Assembly: GCF_016653465.1 (NCBI RefSeq)
Contig: NZ_NHSQ01000110.1
Coordinates: forward strand, 1-64,000
DNA from: Thiocystis minor
GTDB taxonomy: Bacteria; Pseudomonadota; Gammaproteobacteria; Chromatiales; Chromatiaceae
Direction: 5' to 3'
Length of the DNA stretch: 64,000 nucleotides
Below are positions 39,101-48,677 of this stretch, piece after piece. A program made the translations under genes and the position numbers. Every line of letters starts with the position of its first letter. Position 1 is the stretch's first letter. The notes beneath the pieces were generated by a model, which saw nothing but the letters and a program-made list of their open reading frames with translations, searched no databases and was not told the DNA's origin.

Positions 39101-39733
39101 TACGCCGCCAATCATCCCGCCCTGGGGCCGGTCGGCGGCGCCCGACCGGGGCTGCAGGCGATGCGCCGCGCCGATCTTCCGGACGCCCCCATCGAACCCG
39201 CCATCATCGGCGGACATGGCGAGACCATGCGCGGACTCCTGCGCCGAGGCTTTCACAGCGGCACGCTGCCAAAAGCCTTCGACCGGCTCCGGCGCGTGCT
39301 GCGCCAGCAATTGCGCGACGGCAGCGAAACCCCGCAACGCCTGCGCGAGGCGCGGCGCCATCTGGCCGAGATCGAACAGGCCATCTGCGTCTTCTGCGAC
39401 CGCGAGCTGGGTTACGCGCTCCGGCGACGCTGCAAGCATCCGCATTGCGCGCTGGCGCGGATCGAGACCCTGCGCCCGCGTCTGGCCACCGCCTCGTTCG
39501 AGCTCACCCTGGATCTGTATACACAGACACCGGAAACCCCCGACCCGATCGAACTGCGTCTGTGCTTCTGTCTGCTGGAACCCGACCTCTACCTGAAGGT
39601 CGTGATTGGCGGCCCCCGCGCCAACCTCGACGACGCCTGCTGGCGACTCGTCCAGGAAGACATCCGGATCTTCGGCGGACGCGCCGGCGCCAGGATCCTG
39701 CTGGACCTGAACGAGTCCAGCGTCCGGGATTAA
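36143..39733 (+). CDS. Very large membrane protein of unknown function (1196 residues)
   Basis: The GTG start gives 1196 residues with no stop and uniform codon use. The N-terminal 330 residues are soluble and mixed, with a CPDPRCGHP motif (C235, C240). Hydrophobic segments lie near 333-352, 673-700, 707-727, 780-820, 931-950 and 956-978, separated by a long helical region (about 380-660) rich in Arg and Leu. The C-terminal 220 residues are soluble and hold a Cys cluster C1082-x2-C1085-x11-C1097-x4-C1102 with nearby His, a likely zinc site, then a beta-type domain (ATASFELTLDLYTQ). I recognise no family. A GTG start without a clear ribosome site leaves the N-terminus uncertain. It stands alone between a convergent small gene and chemoreceptors. 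Confidence 0.7.
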   Translation: MSVQSPPAEAESTARLFRSLVFKPAEGVFLFHPRAMERLIAEHLESQDHEGPIPDLGYYLMPSPAFLTGLESENPEALAVIEGLTLPDHVILLPMPVEQRRDADGFTRLLRDYWARRFEGEIARAWQSARDARQDRDAFGPEALRDLIGAPACAEIRDLLTRDGVIPSGLEDALVCRGFVAFVTRLRYFCPGARGFFFPSVHDWAELDRWMAASGLDLPAARPGHPLSALLERTCPDPRCGHPSQVPLLPSDLPYARSDPDFVPNRPAVEGLPAASVAEDLESPREIDLNLPDPDLPKRPPGVPPPLEARCLAALRQGLQLPRHDWRIHLRDALLGFLAPLLDLLLAFPTLFRRRGSPTLIASGIRLELYLILFRHAVRTAQRAELSDRYGAAIDQLAAAQLRFQAMGEPCAPEAEQVRRTLTQRRLGAEEALSDQLAAKWKLAPDSAHELRVLTRRLGADLLDSPRAWPARSLLLTLERVLLESRTTYYQFRPFHWLLSAGRLRFRQILPFQANLKALRALDTGLNRLEQLGWPTADAERFNQPLHALSKRLTVHLEKPLKPLLKRALQDAGFNPGNHREEVAAHKLLRELLDVIEHRRHLKFTDVRDILARNVLRLPDFTPEELLRGDRLARFDRLAARALPGVYQPGEFYLKGLQQLGAPLFGTPVGRLLLRHLILPFGLAFLGLKTLHVLIGLISHHPSDLDLTTLWLIGGIGLLINAIAYTRVMRHGALALLRGLWWGLRLLFYDGLRRFLRWQPIVALLETSLIRGLDRNLLRPFVIGALLVLPFLGIASLLEGSLVEPGISLFALALALGTLVRNTPAGRHLLDDAISTVGRFLRLANQTLILGLVRELMQFFKDITRRFQQGLHWIEELLSHRLGESRLKLALKAVLIPVWRFLEALIQFYVTVLVEPQVNPIKHFPLVTIGHKVMLPFFPVITSFLFTVTETLLPKWIAYPFVTLTVLLLPGLVGFLVWELKENWKLYAANHPALGPVGGARPGLQAMRRADLPDAPIEPAIIGGHGETMRGLLRRGFHSGTLPKAFDRLRRVLRQQLRDGSETPQRLREARRHLAEIEQAICVFCDRELGYALRRRCKHPHCALARIETLRPRLATASFELTLDLYTQTPETPDPIELRLCFCLLEPDLYLKVVIGGPRANLDDACWRLVQEDIRIFGGRAGARILLDLNESSVRD

Positions 39734-39748
39734 GGGACAGGCAATGGA

Positions 39749-39847
39749 ATGGAGAAACCGCGCCAGATTCTGGACTTAATCCCCGCGCATGGCCGCGCCA
39801 TCGAGTCCACCTTGAAATCAGACTACGGCGAATTGGAGGCGGCTTAA
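39749..39847 (+). CDS. Doubtful 32-codon frame or gene remnant
   Basis: ATG at 39749 opens [19 protein letters not shown] and ends with TAA at 39845-39847 after 32 codons, overlapping the convergent chemoreceptor stop. The text looks protein-like, yet no ribosome site or family is seen. It may be the tail of a decayed gene. Confidence 0.2.
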   Translation: MEKPRQILDLIPAHGRAIESTLKSDYGELEAA

Positions 39848-42528
39848 AACTCCTCCCATTGATCGTCGTCGCCAACTTGAGAACCGACCTTGAGGATCGG
39901 ATTGATTGCGCGGACTGGCTTGCCCTGGATCGACGGCGTCATGCCATCGCGTGTCAACGAGGCACGACCCGACGATCCGACCGCGATCAACGACTTGGCG
40001 CGTGCGCTCTGATTGGGGTAGAGATCCGTCGGAACCTTCTCTTTTCCCAATGCCTTGGAGACGGCGTAGCGTGCGCAGGCGGTTTTGTCGCCTCGGCAGT
40101 ATCGTTGCTTCATCATAGCAACGGTCGCCACGTTTCCCTTCATTTTGCCGTTGAAAAAGGGACAGGCCGCCAGACTCTCGCAATCCCCTCCCGTCGCCTC
40201 TCCCCGACCCGACGGCGCGTCCGAAGACGGCAGCGGCACAGCAAGAGAGCGAGGTTCCCCGTCCTCCCTGCCGCGCCGATGCAGAGGTCGAGCCGATTCT
40301 GTCTCCAGTCGGAACATCGCTACCGCCTGTGACAGCGCGCGCGTTTGATCCTCCAAGCTCTCGGCGGCGGCGGCGGCTTCTTCCACGAGCGCCGCGTTCT
40401 GCTGGGTCACTTCGTCCATCTGGGCGACCGCCTGGGTGACCTGCTCGATGCCGGTGCTCTGCTCGCGCGAGGCGTGGGTGATCTCGTCGACCAGGGTGAC
40501 GACCTGCCGGAAACCGCTGACGATCTCGTCCATGGTGTCGCCGGCCTGGCCAGCGAGTTGCGCGCCGTTTTCGACCTTGGCGACCGAGTCGGTGATCAGC
40601 CCCTTGATCTCCTTGGCCGCCTGGGCGCTGCGTCCGGCCAGATTGCGGACCTCGGCGGCGACCACGGCAAAACCACGCCCCTGCTCGCCGGCGCGCGCCG
40701 CCTCGACGGCGGCGTTGAGCGCGAGGATGTTGGTCTGAAAGGCGATGCCGTCGATCACGCTGATGATGTCGGCGATCTTCTTACTGGAGTCCTGGATCGC
40801 CCCCATGGTGCCCACGACCTGGTGCACCATCTCGCCGCCGCGCGTGGTGACCGCGTTGGCGGTCTGCGCCAGTTGGTTGGCCTGAGTGGCGTTCTGGGCG
40901 TTCTGCCGGACCGTGGCGTTGAGCTGCTCCATGGAACTGGCGGTCTCTTCCAGGCTGGCCGCTTGTTCCTCGGTGCGCCTTGAAAGATCGGCGTTGCCGG
41001 CGGCAATCTCGCTGGCGGCGCTGCCGATCGCCTCAGAGGCGTCCAGGATGCTCCCGATGACCTCATGCAGGCGCGCGACCGTCGCATTGGTGTCGTCCTT
41101 AAGCCGTCCAAAGACGCCCGCATAGTCACTCTCGATCCGCTCGGTCAGATCCCCACGCGAGATCGCATTCAACACGCGCCCGACATCCGCCAATCCGCTG
41201 GAGACAATCTCCAGCAGCGCATTCATCTTCTCGGCAACGTCGAGGAAGAAACCTTGTTTGTCATGGAGGCCGAGCCGTCGCGCAAAATCGCCGGCAACCG
41301 CGGCATCGACGACGGTATTGAGTTCTTTCTGCGCGGCGAGTTCCTCGGTGCGATCCGCCCACTCGCCAACGGTCCCAAGCCGCTGGCCATCGTTATCGAT
41401 GACTGGATTGGTGATGATGTCATAGTCGCGATCACCGATGACTAAACGTGTTCTCGTGGTGTCCTTAATCGCGGCAAGACGTTGCAGCGCCGCTTGAGGA
41501 TCACTGTAAAAAGCCCCGATATTACTGCCGATAAAACCATCCACGGAAAAACCAGGGATCTGACGCGCGATCCCCGCCTCATTCTTTTTCAAGGTCGCCA
41601 GCAGCGAGCGATTGGCAAAGACCACCTTGCCATCGGCTCCGGCAATCCGGATATTGTTATCCACGCAATCGAGCGCGATCCGCACCCGCAGATTCTCCGC
41701 GGCTGTCGCGCGATCAATTTCGAGACGCGTCTTGAGCGCCTGTTGCATGGTTTTCATTGCCGCCAGCACGCTGCCCTTCGCGCTGACCGACTCCTTGATC
41801 TCCAGATCAAGTTGATCGTTCGCGATCTGGTGTGCGATGTGCGCCGCATAGGACGGCTCTCCGCCAAGCTGACGCAGCAGGTCACGCAGAACGAGGAAGG
41901 AAAGCAGAGAAGAGGCCAAGAGCCCAAAGACCACAAAGATCAGAAATTGAAAGCGGGCTTCCTCGGCAATCGCCCCGATGCTTTCCGTCTCGTCCGTAAT
42001 GCGCTGCGAGAAGCGGGCTTCAATCACTCCCACCAGTTTTTCCATGCCCTCCGATGCTGGGCGATCAATGCCCTTGATCAGCTTGTCGACCAACTTACCG
42101 GCATTGGGATCCTGCGCGTCGAATTGCTTCAATGCCTCGCCGTATTTCACACTCAAGTCGAGATGATTTTGCTTGAGCAACTCCGTGTCATCGGTGCTCA
42201 AGCCAAGTTTGCGCATGAGTCGAATCGCGGTGTCCAAAGACGTCTGAACGACTTGGTTTTCTTGATTGAACTGGGAAAGGTATTTTTCGAAGCTCTTCTG
42301 ATCATTCCCCCTGATCAGAATATTCTTCCATTCCTGGACCTGTATCTTGAAATGCGCGTGGGCATTTTCGATTGCGATCATCAATTCGTTTTCAGCCTTG
42401 ACGGACTGAAATCCGGTCAGACTCACCGCCGACATCCGCTGAATATTGTTCATTCCAACCAAAGCCAGCAGCATCAAGAGCATGACTGTCAGCAAAAAGA
42501 ACAGAACTAATTTCGTTCGCATTGTCAA
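39844..42528 (-). CDS. Methyl-accepting chemotaxis protein with Cys-rich C-terminal module
   Basis: The product has 894 residues. Helix 1 (8-27), a periplasmic four-helix-bundle-like sensor, helix 2 near 192-212, a PAS domain (about 285-400) and the cytoplasmic MCP signalling hairpin ([39 protein letters not shown]) are in order. Unlike its two neighbours it carries, at residues 783-852 (39973-40182), a module with C783, C789, C811, C818 in the pattern C-x5-CPFFN...YCRGD...CARY...VPxDLYPNQ. The end QWEEF fits the CheR/CheB-binding pentapeptide xWxxF. The module may bind a metal or sense redox state; this is inference. Confidence 0.92.
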   Translation of the reverse strand: MTMRTKLVLFFLLTVMLLMLLALVGMNNIQRMSAVSLTGFQSVKAENELMIAIENAHAHFKIQVQEWKNILIRGNDQKSFEKYLSQFNQENQVVQTSLDTAIRLMRKLGLSTDDTELLKQNHLDLSVKYGEALKQFDAQDPNAGKLVDKLIKGIDRPASEGMEKLVGVIEARFSQRITDETESIGAIAEEARFQFLIFVVFGLLASSLLSFLVLRDLLRQLGGEPSYAAHIAHQIANDQLDLEIKESVSAKGSVLAAMKTMQQALKTRLEIDRATAAENLRVRIALDCVDNNIRIAGADGKVVFANRSLLATLKKNEAGIARQIPGFSVDGFIGSNIGAFYSDPQAALQRLAAIKDTTRTRLVIGDRDYDIITNPVIDNDGQRLGTVGEWADRTEELAAQKELNTVVDAAVAGDFARRLGLHDKQGFFLDVAEKMNALLEIVSSGLADVGRVLNAISRGDLTERIESDYAGVFGRLKDDTNATVARLHEVIGSILDASEAIGSAASEIAAGNADLSRRTEEQAASLEETASSMEQLNATVRQNAQNATQANQLAQTANAVTTRGGEMVHQVVGTMGAIQDSSKKIADIISVIDGIAFQTNILALNAAVEAARAGEQGRGFAVVAAEVRNLAGRSAQAAKEIKGLITDSVAKVENGAQLAGQAGDTMDEIVSGFRQVVTLVDEITHASREQSTGIEQVTQAVAQMDEVTQQNAALVEEAAAAAESLEDQTRALSQAVAMFRLETESARPLHRRGREDGEPRSLAVPLPSSDAPSGRGEATGGDCESLAACPFFNGKMKGNVATVAMMKQRYCRGDKTACARYAVSKALGKEKVPTDLYPNQSARAKSLIAVGSSGRASLTRDGMTPSIQGKPVRAINPILKVGSQVGDDDQWEEF

Positions 42529-42613
42529 TCAATACTCCATGGTTTTCAGGACGTGCTCTTGACACAAGGCATCAATCGACAGGCGTTCTCGGCTTGTCGA
42601 GCAAGAATTCGCC

Positions 42614-45388
42614 TTAGAACGCCTCCCACTGATCCTCGTCGTCGGCCATGGCGGCGACAGGCTGGCGTGGCGCGTGGCGCGTGTTGACCGAGGTCGCCAG
42701 AAACGCGCCCCGGGAAGCCTCATGCTTGGCGGGTTTGGCCGCGCGCGCGGCCGGCGGCGGCGCGTATTGTCCGGCTAACTTGAACATCGCCACCGCCTGC
42801 GAAAGCCCACGCGTCTGATCCTCCAGACTCTCGGCGGCAGCGGCGGCCTCTTCCACCAGCGCGGCGTTCTGCTGGGTCACTTCGTCCATCTGGGTGACCG
42901 CCTGGGTCACCTGCTCGATGCCGGTACTCTGCTCGTGCGATGCCTGGGTGATCTCGTCGACCAGGGTGACGACCTGCCGGAAGCCGGTGACGATCTCGTG
43001 CATGGTGGCGCCGGACTGCGTGGCGAGTTGCGCCCCACCCTCGACTTGAGCGACCGAGTCGGTGATCAGACCCTTGATCTCCTTGGCGGCCTGGGCGCTG
43101 CGCTGCGCGAGGTTGCGCACCTCGGCGGCCACCACCGCGAAGCCCCGGCCCTGCTCGCCGGCGCGCGCCGCTTCGACCGCGGCGTTGAGCGCGAGGATGT
43201 TGGTCTGGAAGGCGATGCCGTCGATCACGCTGATGATGTCGGCGATCTTCTTGCTGGACTCCTGGATCGCGCCCATGGTGCCGACGACCTGATGCACCAT
43301 CTCGCCGCCACGCGTGGCGACCGCATTGGCGTTCTGCACCAGTTGGTTGGCCTGATTGGCGTTTAGGGCATTCTGCCGGACCGTGGCGTTGAGCTGCTCC
43401 ATGGAACTGGCGGTCTCTTCCAGACTGGCGGCCTGTTCCTCGGTGCGTCCGGACAGGTCGGCATTGCCGGCGGCAATCTCGCTGGCGGCGCTGCCGATCG
43501 CCTCGGAGGCGTCCAGGATGCGACCGATGACTTCTCGCAAGTGCTCCACTGTGGTGTTGGTGTCGTCCTTGAGTTGCCCGAAGGTGCCGGCGTAGTCGGC
43601 ATCGATCATCTGGGTGAGGTCACCCTGAGCAATAGCATTGAGCACATGCGCCACCTCCGCCAGTCCGCCCGCGACAATGTCCATCAGGCGGTTCAGACCC
43701 TCGGCCAGCGGCAAAAAGAAGCCGTCCTTGCCCGCGAGCGCGATCCGCCGGGATAAGTCCCCCGCGCCCGCTGCCTCGACGAGGCCAGCGATCTCGCGCT
43801 CGGCCGTCACCTCGGCGGTTCGATCCTGCCACTGGGTGACACGCCCGTGGTAGGCGCCGGAGTCCTCCAGCACCGGGCTCGCCGTGACACGCAGATGCCG
43901 TCCGCCCAGGATCGTATCGAGCGTGCGTGAGCCGGATAGTTCGACGCGATAGGCGGCGCGCGTTTCCTCGTCCTCGAAGTAGTCGGACAGGCGGCCGCCG
44001 AGCAATTGGTTGGCGTCGAAGCCAGGACGTTTGCGTGCAATTTCAGGCGCCATGCCGTGCCAGAGCGCCTGGCCCGTCTGATTGAGATAAACCAGTGCGT
44101 TGCGTTCGTCCGAAACCGTCACCGGGATGGTGACATTGTCCAGGGCATGACGGATACGCAGATTAGTGCGCGCCGCCTCCCGCTCGTTCTCGATGCTGTC
44201 TCGCAGCATGGCCCGCATCTGGTTGAGCCTGCGCGCGATTGCACCGAACTCATCATTGGTGTCGCAACGCACCTCCGAGGCCAGATCGCCGGCGGCGATG
44301 CGCTGCGCACCGTCCGAGATCGCCGTCGCGGCGCGCGAGACCGCGCCGCGAAGCGCAATGAACAGATACGCGACGACGATCAGGGCGGCGCCAACCAAAC
44401 CGCAGACCGTCCACAGTCGGCGCTCCATGCCCTTGACGCGGTGGGCGATCGTCTCGTCGAGTTCCTCCATGCCGATGCCCCAAAGCCGGTGACCCGCCTC
44501 GACCAGGCGGGTTCCGCTTGCGAAAACGGTCTCGCCATCCAGTCCCGCGATCGTCCCGTTCACAAAATGGCGATCCAACATCTCGGAAAAAACCTTGGCG
44601 TGATGCTCCACCTCGTTGCGCTGATCCTGCAAGCGCGCGGCCGCGGCGGGATTCGCTTCGGTAATCTTGGCAAGCCCCGCGGCAAGCGCCTTGGCATGCC
44701 ACCGCAGTAACGTCATGCGTCCCGCCAGTTGGATCCGTTCGTCGACGGAAACGGTCTGACGAACCGCGATCCCGGCGGCAAGACCACGGAGAATGGCGCT
44801 TATTTCCACCATGTTGGGGAGTTGGACAACCGCGGCATCCATCAGGTAGAAGGAATCGATGTCCGGATCGAGGGTGAGATTGGACTGATCGGCAACGCGC
44901 GACACATAGGCCAACATCGCTTCGAGCAATTCGCTGTGCGTCCGAAACGAATCCGCGGTCATCGCCGTTGCATGCGTTCCTTTGATCGTGTTCCAGCGTT
45001 CTTTCAGCGCATTCCAATCCGACGCGACGCCGAGTTCCAATCCTTGCGTCGCCATCAACGGCGCCGCCATCTCAAACGCGGCATCGGCCTTCGCCTGCGC
45101 GTCCGCCAGCGCCCCGCGCACCGAGTCGTCGCCACTGCCAAGACGGGCCATCAGTCCCCGGTGGCGCTGCACCTGAAGCATGACCTCGGGTACTGGACGC
45201 AGCAGCGCGACACCGTCGCGCTCAAGCGACGAGAAGCGAATCGTGTCGCGTTGAGCCTGGATGAACAGAACGGACAAGAGCGCGATCACGGCCAGGAAGG
45301 CTGCGCCCATCAGGGCAATTTTCCCGGACAGTCGCAAACGGGCCAGCAGATGTTCGGCGGGGCTGGTCAGGAACGATCCCACGGTCAT
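42614..45388 (-). CDS. Methyl-accepting chemotaxis protein (PAS, double HAMP)
   Basis: The 924-residue receptor starts at ATG 45388 after GGAG; an upstream in-frame start would add 11 or 27 residues. Helix 1 (KIALMGAAFLAVIALLSVLF), a large periplasmic sensor of about 300 residues, helix 2 (CGLVGAALIVVAYLFIAL), HAMP, PAS ([20 protein letters not shown]) and a second HAMP-like region precede a standard MCP hairpin. It ends QWEAF, a pentapeptide variant. The signalling half is almost identical to that of the flanking receptors; the sensor half is not. The ligand is unknown. Confidence 0.93.
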   Translation of the reverse strand: MTVGSFLTSPAEHLLARLRLSGKIALMGAAFLAVIALLSVLFIQAQRDTIRFSSLERDGVALLRPVPEVMLQVQRHRGLMARLGSGDDSVRGALADAQAKADAAFEMAAPLMATQGLELGVASDWNALKERWNTIKGTHATAMTADSFRTHSELLEAMLAYVSRVADQSNLTLDPDIDSFYLMDAAVVQLPNMVEISAILRGLAAGIAVRQTVSVDERIQLAGRMTLLRWHAKALAAGLAKITEANPAAAARLQDQRNEVEHHAKVFSEMLDRHFVNGTIAGLDGETVFASGTRLVEAGHRLWGIGMEELDETIAHRVKGMERRLWTVCGLVGAALIVVAYLFIALRGAVSRAATAISDGAQRIAAGDLASEVRCDTNDEFGAIARRLNQMRAMLRDSIENEREAARTNLRIRHALDNVTIPVTVSDERNALVYLNQTGQALWHGMAPEIARKRPGFDANQLLGGRLSDYFEDEETRAAYRVELSGSRTLDTILGGRHLRVTASPVLEDSGAYHGRVTQWQDRTAEVTAEREIAGLVEAAGAGDLSRRIALAGKDGFFLPLAEGLNRLMDIVAGGLAEVAHVLNAIAQGDLTQMIDADYAGTFGQLKDDTNTTVEHLREVIGRILDASEAIGSAASEIAAGNADLSGRTEEQAASLEETASSMEQLNATVRQNALNANQANQLVQNANAVATRGGEMVHQVVGTMGAIQESSKKIADIISVIDGIAFQTNILALNAAVEAARAGEQGRGFAVVAAEVRNLAQRSAQAAKEIKGLITDSVAQVEGGAQLATQSGATMHEIVTGFRQVVTLVDEITQASHEQSTGIEQVTQAVTQMDEVTQQNAALVEEAAAAAESLEDQTRGLSQAVAMFKLAGQYAPPPAARAAKPAKHEASRGAFLATSVNTRHAPRQPVAAMADDEDQWEAF

Positions 45389-45690
45389 GGCGGATAAACT
45401 CCATTTTGAACATCGTGTCATAGGGAAATCGCGTCTCTGTAAGGCGCGGCGCGAAAGACAAAATACCATACAAAAATTGGCAGTATGGGATCGGCGTTGC
45501 GCTCAAGACTTGCGGTTCGCTGTCATTCGTTCATGGCTCGCTCCTTCGGCTCCGCTCTTCATGCTGAGCGAGTGCTCCTGAACGAAGTCGAAGGGAGTCG
45601 GAGCAAGGGCAGGCCCTTCGACGGGCTCAGGGCTCACCATGAACGACTTAACTTAATGGCAGAGGATGCCAAAACCGGCGATGCCTCGCC
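45389..45690. other. 302-base gap between chemoreceptor genes, contains a dispersed repeat
   Basis: No gene is seen. The region contains an imperfect inverted repeat (45577-45631) of a kind widespread in proteobacterial intergenic DNA. A possible promoter of the middle chemoreceptor would lie at its left end, about 45389-45470. Confidence 0.5.
45577..45631. repeat. Dispersed inverted repeat of the CTTCGAC-GGCTCAGG type
   Basis: CCTGAACGAAGTCGAAGGG (45577-45595) pairs imperfectly with CCCTTCGACGGGCTCAGG (45614-45631). This resembles an intergenic palindrome frequent in many bacterial genomes. It lies between the second and third chemoreceptors. Confidence 0.55.
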
Positions 45691-48507
45691 TCAAAACTCC
45701 TCCCACTGATCGTCATTGCCCATGTCGACGGGGAGCGGCTTGACCGACGTTGTCGACGCGCGCCCCGGCCGGGCCATGGGGCGTCTGCTGGCGGTCGCCG
45801 GTACAGGTCGCACCAGCGCAACGCCTACCTGCCCACGGGATTCGGCATGGGCCGCGCCCTGCCCGGCTAACTTGAACATCGCCACCGCCTGGGACAGCGC
45901 GCGGGTCTGATCCTCCAGACTCTCGGCGGCAGCGGCGGCCTCTTCCACCAGCGCGGCGTTCTGCTGCGTGACCTCGTCCATCTGGGCGACTGCCTGGGTC
46001 ACCTGTTCGATGCCGGTGCTCTGCTCGCGCGAGGCGTGGGTGATCTCGTCGACCAGGGTGACAACCTGCCGGAAACCGCTGACGATCTCGTCCATGGTGC
46101 CGCCGGCCTGGCCAGCGAGTTGCGCGCCGTTTTCGACCTTGGCGACCGAGTCGGTGATCAGCCCCTTGATCTCCTTGGCCGCTTGGGCGCTGCGTCCGGC
46201 CAGATTGCGGACCTCGGCGGCGACCACGGCAAAACCACGCCCCTGCTCGCCGGCGCGCGCCGCCTCGACTGCGGCGTTGAGCGCGAGGATGTTGGTCTGA
46301 AAGGCGATGCCGTCGATCACGCTGATGATGTCGGCGATCTTCTTGCTGGACTCCTGGATCGCGCCCATGGTGCCCACGACCTGGTGCACCATCTCGCCGC
46401 CGCGCGTGGCGACCGCGTTGGCGGTCTGCGCCAGTTGGTTGGCCTGATTGGCATTCTGGGCGTTCTGCCGAACCGTGGCGTTGAGCTGTTCCATGGAACT
46501 AGCGGTTTCTTCCAGACTGGCCGCTTGCTCCTCGGTGCGCCCCGAGAGGTCGGAATTGCCGGCGGCAATCTCGCTGGCGGCGCTGCCGATCGCCTCGGAG
46601 GCGTCCAGGATGCGACCGATGACTTCGCGCAAGTGATCCACCGTGGTGTTGGTGTCGTCCTTGAGTTGCCCGAAGGTGCCGGCGTAGTCGGCCGCGATGG
46701 TCTGGGTGAGGTCGCCCTGGGCGATGGCGTTGAGCACGCGCGCGACATCCGCCAGCCCGCCCGCGACAATCGCCATCAGGCGGTTGAGGCCCTCGGCGAG
46801 CGGCAGGAAGAAGCCGTCTTTACCCGCGAGCGCAATCCGCTGCGTGAAGTCGCCGTTGGCGGCGGCAGCGACAATGGCGGCGATTTCGTGCTCCACGGCC
46901 ACTTCGGTTGTGCGATCGAGCCATTGGGTAACCCGGCCCTGATAGATTCCCTCGCGGTCGAGCACCGGGCTGGCGGTGACACGCAGTTGCCGACCGCCCA
47001 CCGAGGTATCGATGACACAGGAACGGGATAATTCGCTGCGATAGGTCGCCTGTACTTCCGCGTCCTCGAAATAGTCGGCAAGATTGCTCCCGAAGAGTCG
47101 CGCGACCTCGAAGCCAGGCCGGCGGTGCGCGATCTGAGGCGCCATACCTTCCCACAGCGAACGCCCTGCCTGGTTGAGATAGACCAGTGCATTGCGATCG
47201 TTCGAGACCGAGACCGGAATGGTCACATGGTCGAGCCCGGAGCGGATGCGCAGATTCTCCTGCGCTATCCGCCGGGTTTCCTGGATGTCATAGTCCAGCC
47301 GGGCTTGAACCGACTTGACGGCCAGCAGCATCCCGCCCAGTTCGTCCTGATGAATGGCCTCGATGTGAGAGGAGTAATCGCCGTTGGAAATGGTTTCCAG
47401 ATGGCCCAGGGTCATCTTCAATGGGCGCGTGATCTTGCGCACCAGCCAGAAACCGAGCATCACGCTGACCACGAGGGCCATCAGCGAGAACCCGATCGCC
47501 GCACGCTCGGCCTGGGCGGCTGATGCCATGAAGGTGTCCCGCTCGTTGCGAGCTTCCTGCCGGACCTGCTTGAGGCCATCCATGATCGGAACGCGATAAC
47601 GGCGCCAGATGATGTTGTCCTCGGTGTTATAGAGCTGCTTGGCGCCCGCTAGATCCCCGGCATCCAGACGCGCGAGAACCCGCCTCTGGGATTCGACATG
47701 ACGCTGACGTTCCTCGGTGATCGTCTCCAGCGGTTTGAGGGCCGCGGCGTCGCCGGCCGAGACGCGCCGCGCCGCCTCCAGCGCCTTGGCGAAGACGCCC
47801 CCCGATTTGTCGACGTTGTCGCGCGCCTGTTTATCCGTGGGTTCGATCAGGAGATAGCGCATGGCAGCGGCCATCTGCAGGCCGTAGCCATACATGTCGT
47901 TATAGGCCTCCTCCAGCACCTGGGTCTTCTCCGAGATCCGCCGCACCTGATCGGTCGCCTGACGCAAACCAAACAGCGAAACCCCAGCCGCCAAGATGAA
48001 AAGCAACGAAATCAGGACGAGACCGCTCGGCAACGCCCGAGTAATACGGATATCGTTAAAACGACTCACGACCCTGGACAACCAGGGATGCGCCGGCTTG
48101 CCTGCCCGCAGGCGCTCGTAGATGATCTCCGCCGCCGCGATCTGCTCGCGCGTGGGCTTGCGCCGTACCGAGATATAGCCGGTCATGGAGCCGTTTTCGC
48201 GCAACGGCGAGATATTGGCCTCGACCCAGTAGAAATCGCCATTCTTGCAGCGATTCTTGACCAGCCCGGTCCAGGGACGTCCGGCCTGGACGGTCTTCCA
48301 GAGATCCGCAAACGCCGCTGCCGGCATGTCGGGATGGCGGATCAGGTTGTGCGGCGCGCCGAGCAACTCCTCCTCGCTGAAACCGCTGATCTCCAGAAAG
48401 TCGCGATTGAAATGAGTGATCCGACCCTTCAGGTCGGTGCTGGAGACGATCAGTTGATCATCCCGCATCAGGTGTTCGGTATCGGTGACGGGCAGATTGG
48501 TGCGCAT
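45691..48507 (-). CDS. Aer-like methyl-accepting chemotaxis protein with N-terminal PAS
   Basis: The 938-residue receptor starts at ATG 48507 ([14 protein letters not shown]); a frame start 19 codons upstream is less likely. The N-terminal PAS (about 15-120: [32 protein letters not shown]) resembles the FAD-type PAS of Aer, though FAD binding is not proven. Two membrane helices flank a four-helix-bundle-like region, followed by HAMP, a second PAS, a further HAMP-like region and the MCP hairpin. It ends QWEEF. It could report redox or energy state to the flagellar chemotaxis system. Confidence 0.93.
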   Translation of the reverse strand: MRTNLPVTDTEHLMRDDQLIVSSTDLKGRITHFNRDFLEISGFSEEELLGAPHNLIRHPDMPAAAFADLWKTVQAGRPWTGLVKNRCKNGDFYWVEANISPLRENGSMTGYISVRRKPTREQIAAAEIIYERLRAGKPAHPWLSRVVSRFNDIRITRALPSGLVLISLLFILAAGVSLFGLRQATDQVRRISEKTQVLEEAYNDMYGYGLQMAAAMRYLLIEPTDKQARDNVDKSGGVFAKALEAARRVSAGDAAALKPLETITEERQRHVESQRRVLARLDAGDLAGAKQLYNTEDNIIWRRYRVPIMDGLKQVRQEARNERDTFMASAAQAERAAIGFSLMALVVSVMLGFWLVRKITRPLKMTLGHLETISNGDYSSHIEAIHQDELGGMLLAVKSVQARLDYDIQETRRIAQENLRIRSGLDHVTIPVSVSNDRNALVYLNQAGRSLWEGMAPQIAHRRPGFEVARLFGSNLADYFEDAEVQATYRSELSRSCVIDTSVGGRQLRVTASPVLDREGIYQGRVTQWLDRTTEVAVEHEIAAIVAAAANGDFTQRIALAGKDGFFLPLAEGLNRLMAIVAGGLADVARVLNAIAQGDLTQTIAADYAGTFGQLKDDTNTTVDHLREVIGRILDASEAIGSAASEIAAGNSDLSGRTEEQAASLEETASSMEQLNATVRQNAQNANQANQLAQTANAVATRGGEMVHQVVGTMGAIQESSKKIADIISVIDGIAFQTNILALNAAVEAARAGEQGRGFAVVAAEVRNLAGRSAQAAKEIKGLITDSVAKVENGAQLAGQAGGTMDEIVSGFRQVVTLVDEITHASREQSTGIEQVTQAVAQMDEVTQQNAALVEEAAAAAESLEDQTRALSQAVAMFKLAGQGAAHAESRGQVGVALVRPVPATASRRPMARPGRASTTSVKPLPVDMGNDDQWEEF

Positions 48508-48648
48508 GGTCTCTGAGCCTTCTCGGTAGGGTCGTCCTGAACGGAGCGAGAGTGTTGCCTGCATCGCGAGCGCACTATGATATATCCATGCTACTTTCCA
48601 TGGTTCAGGGATTGATCTTGAGCAGAGTGATCTTCGTCACAGGGGGCA

Positions 48649-48677
48649 AGGGGCAAGAAAGTTTATTCCTGGCCCCT
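48649..48677. repeat. GGGGC-type palindrome overlapping a stop codon
   Basis: AGGGGC (48649-48654) and GCCCCT (48672-48677) flank a nearly symmetric core. The right arm overlaps the stop (48676-48678) of the minus-strand GTPase gene. It resembles the REP-like palindrome at 5981-6008 and may act as terminator or message-end stabiliser. Confidence 0.45.
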
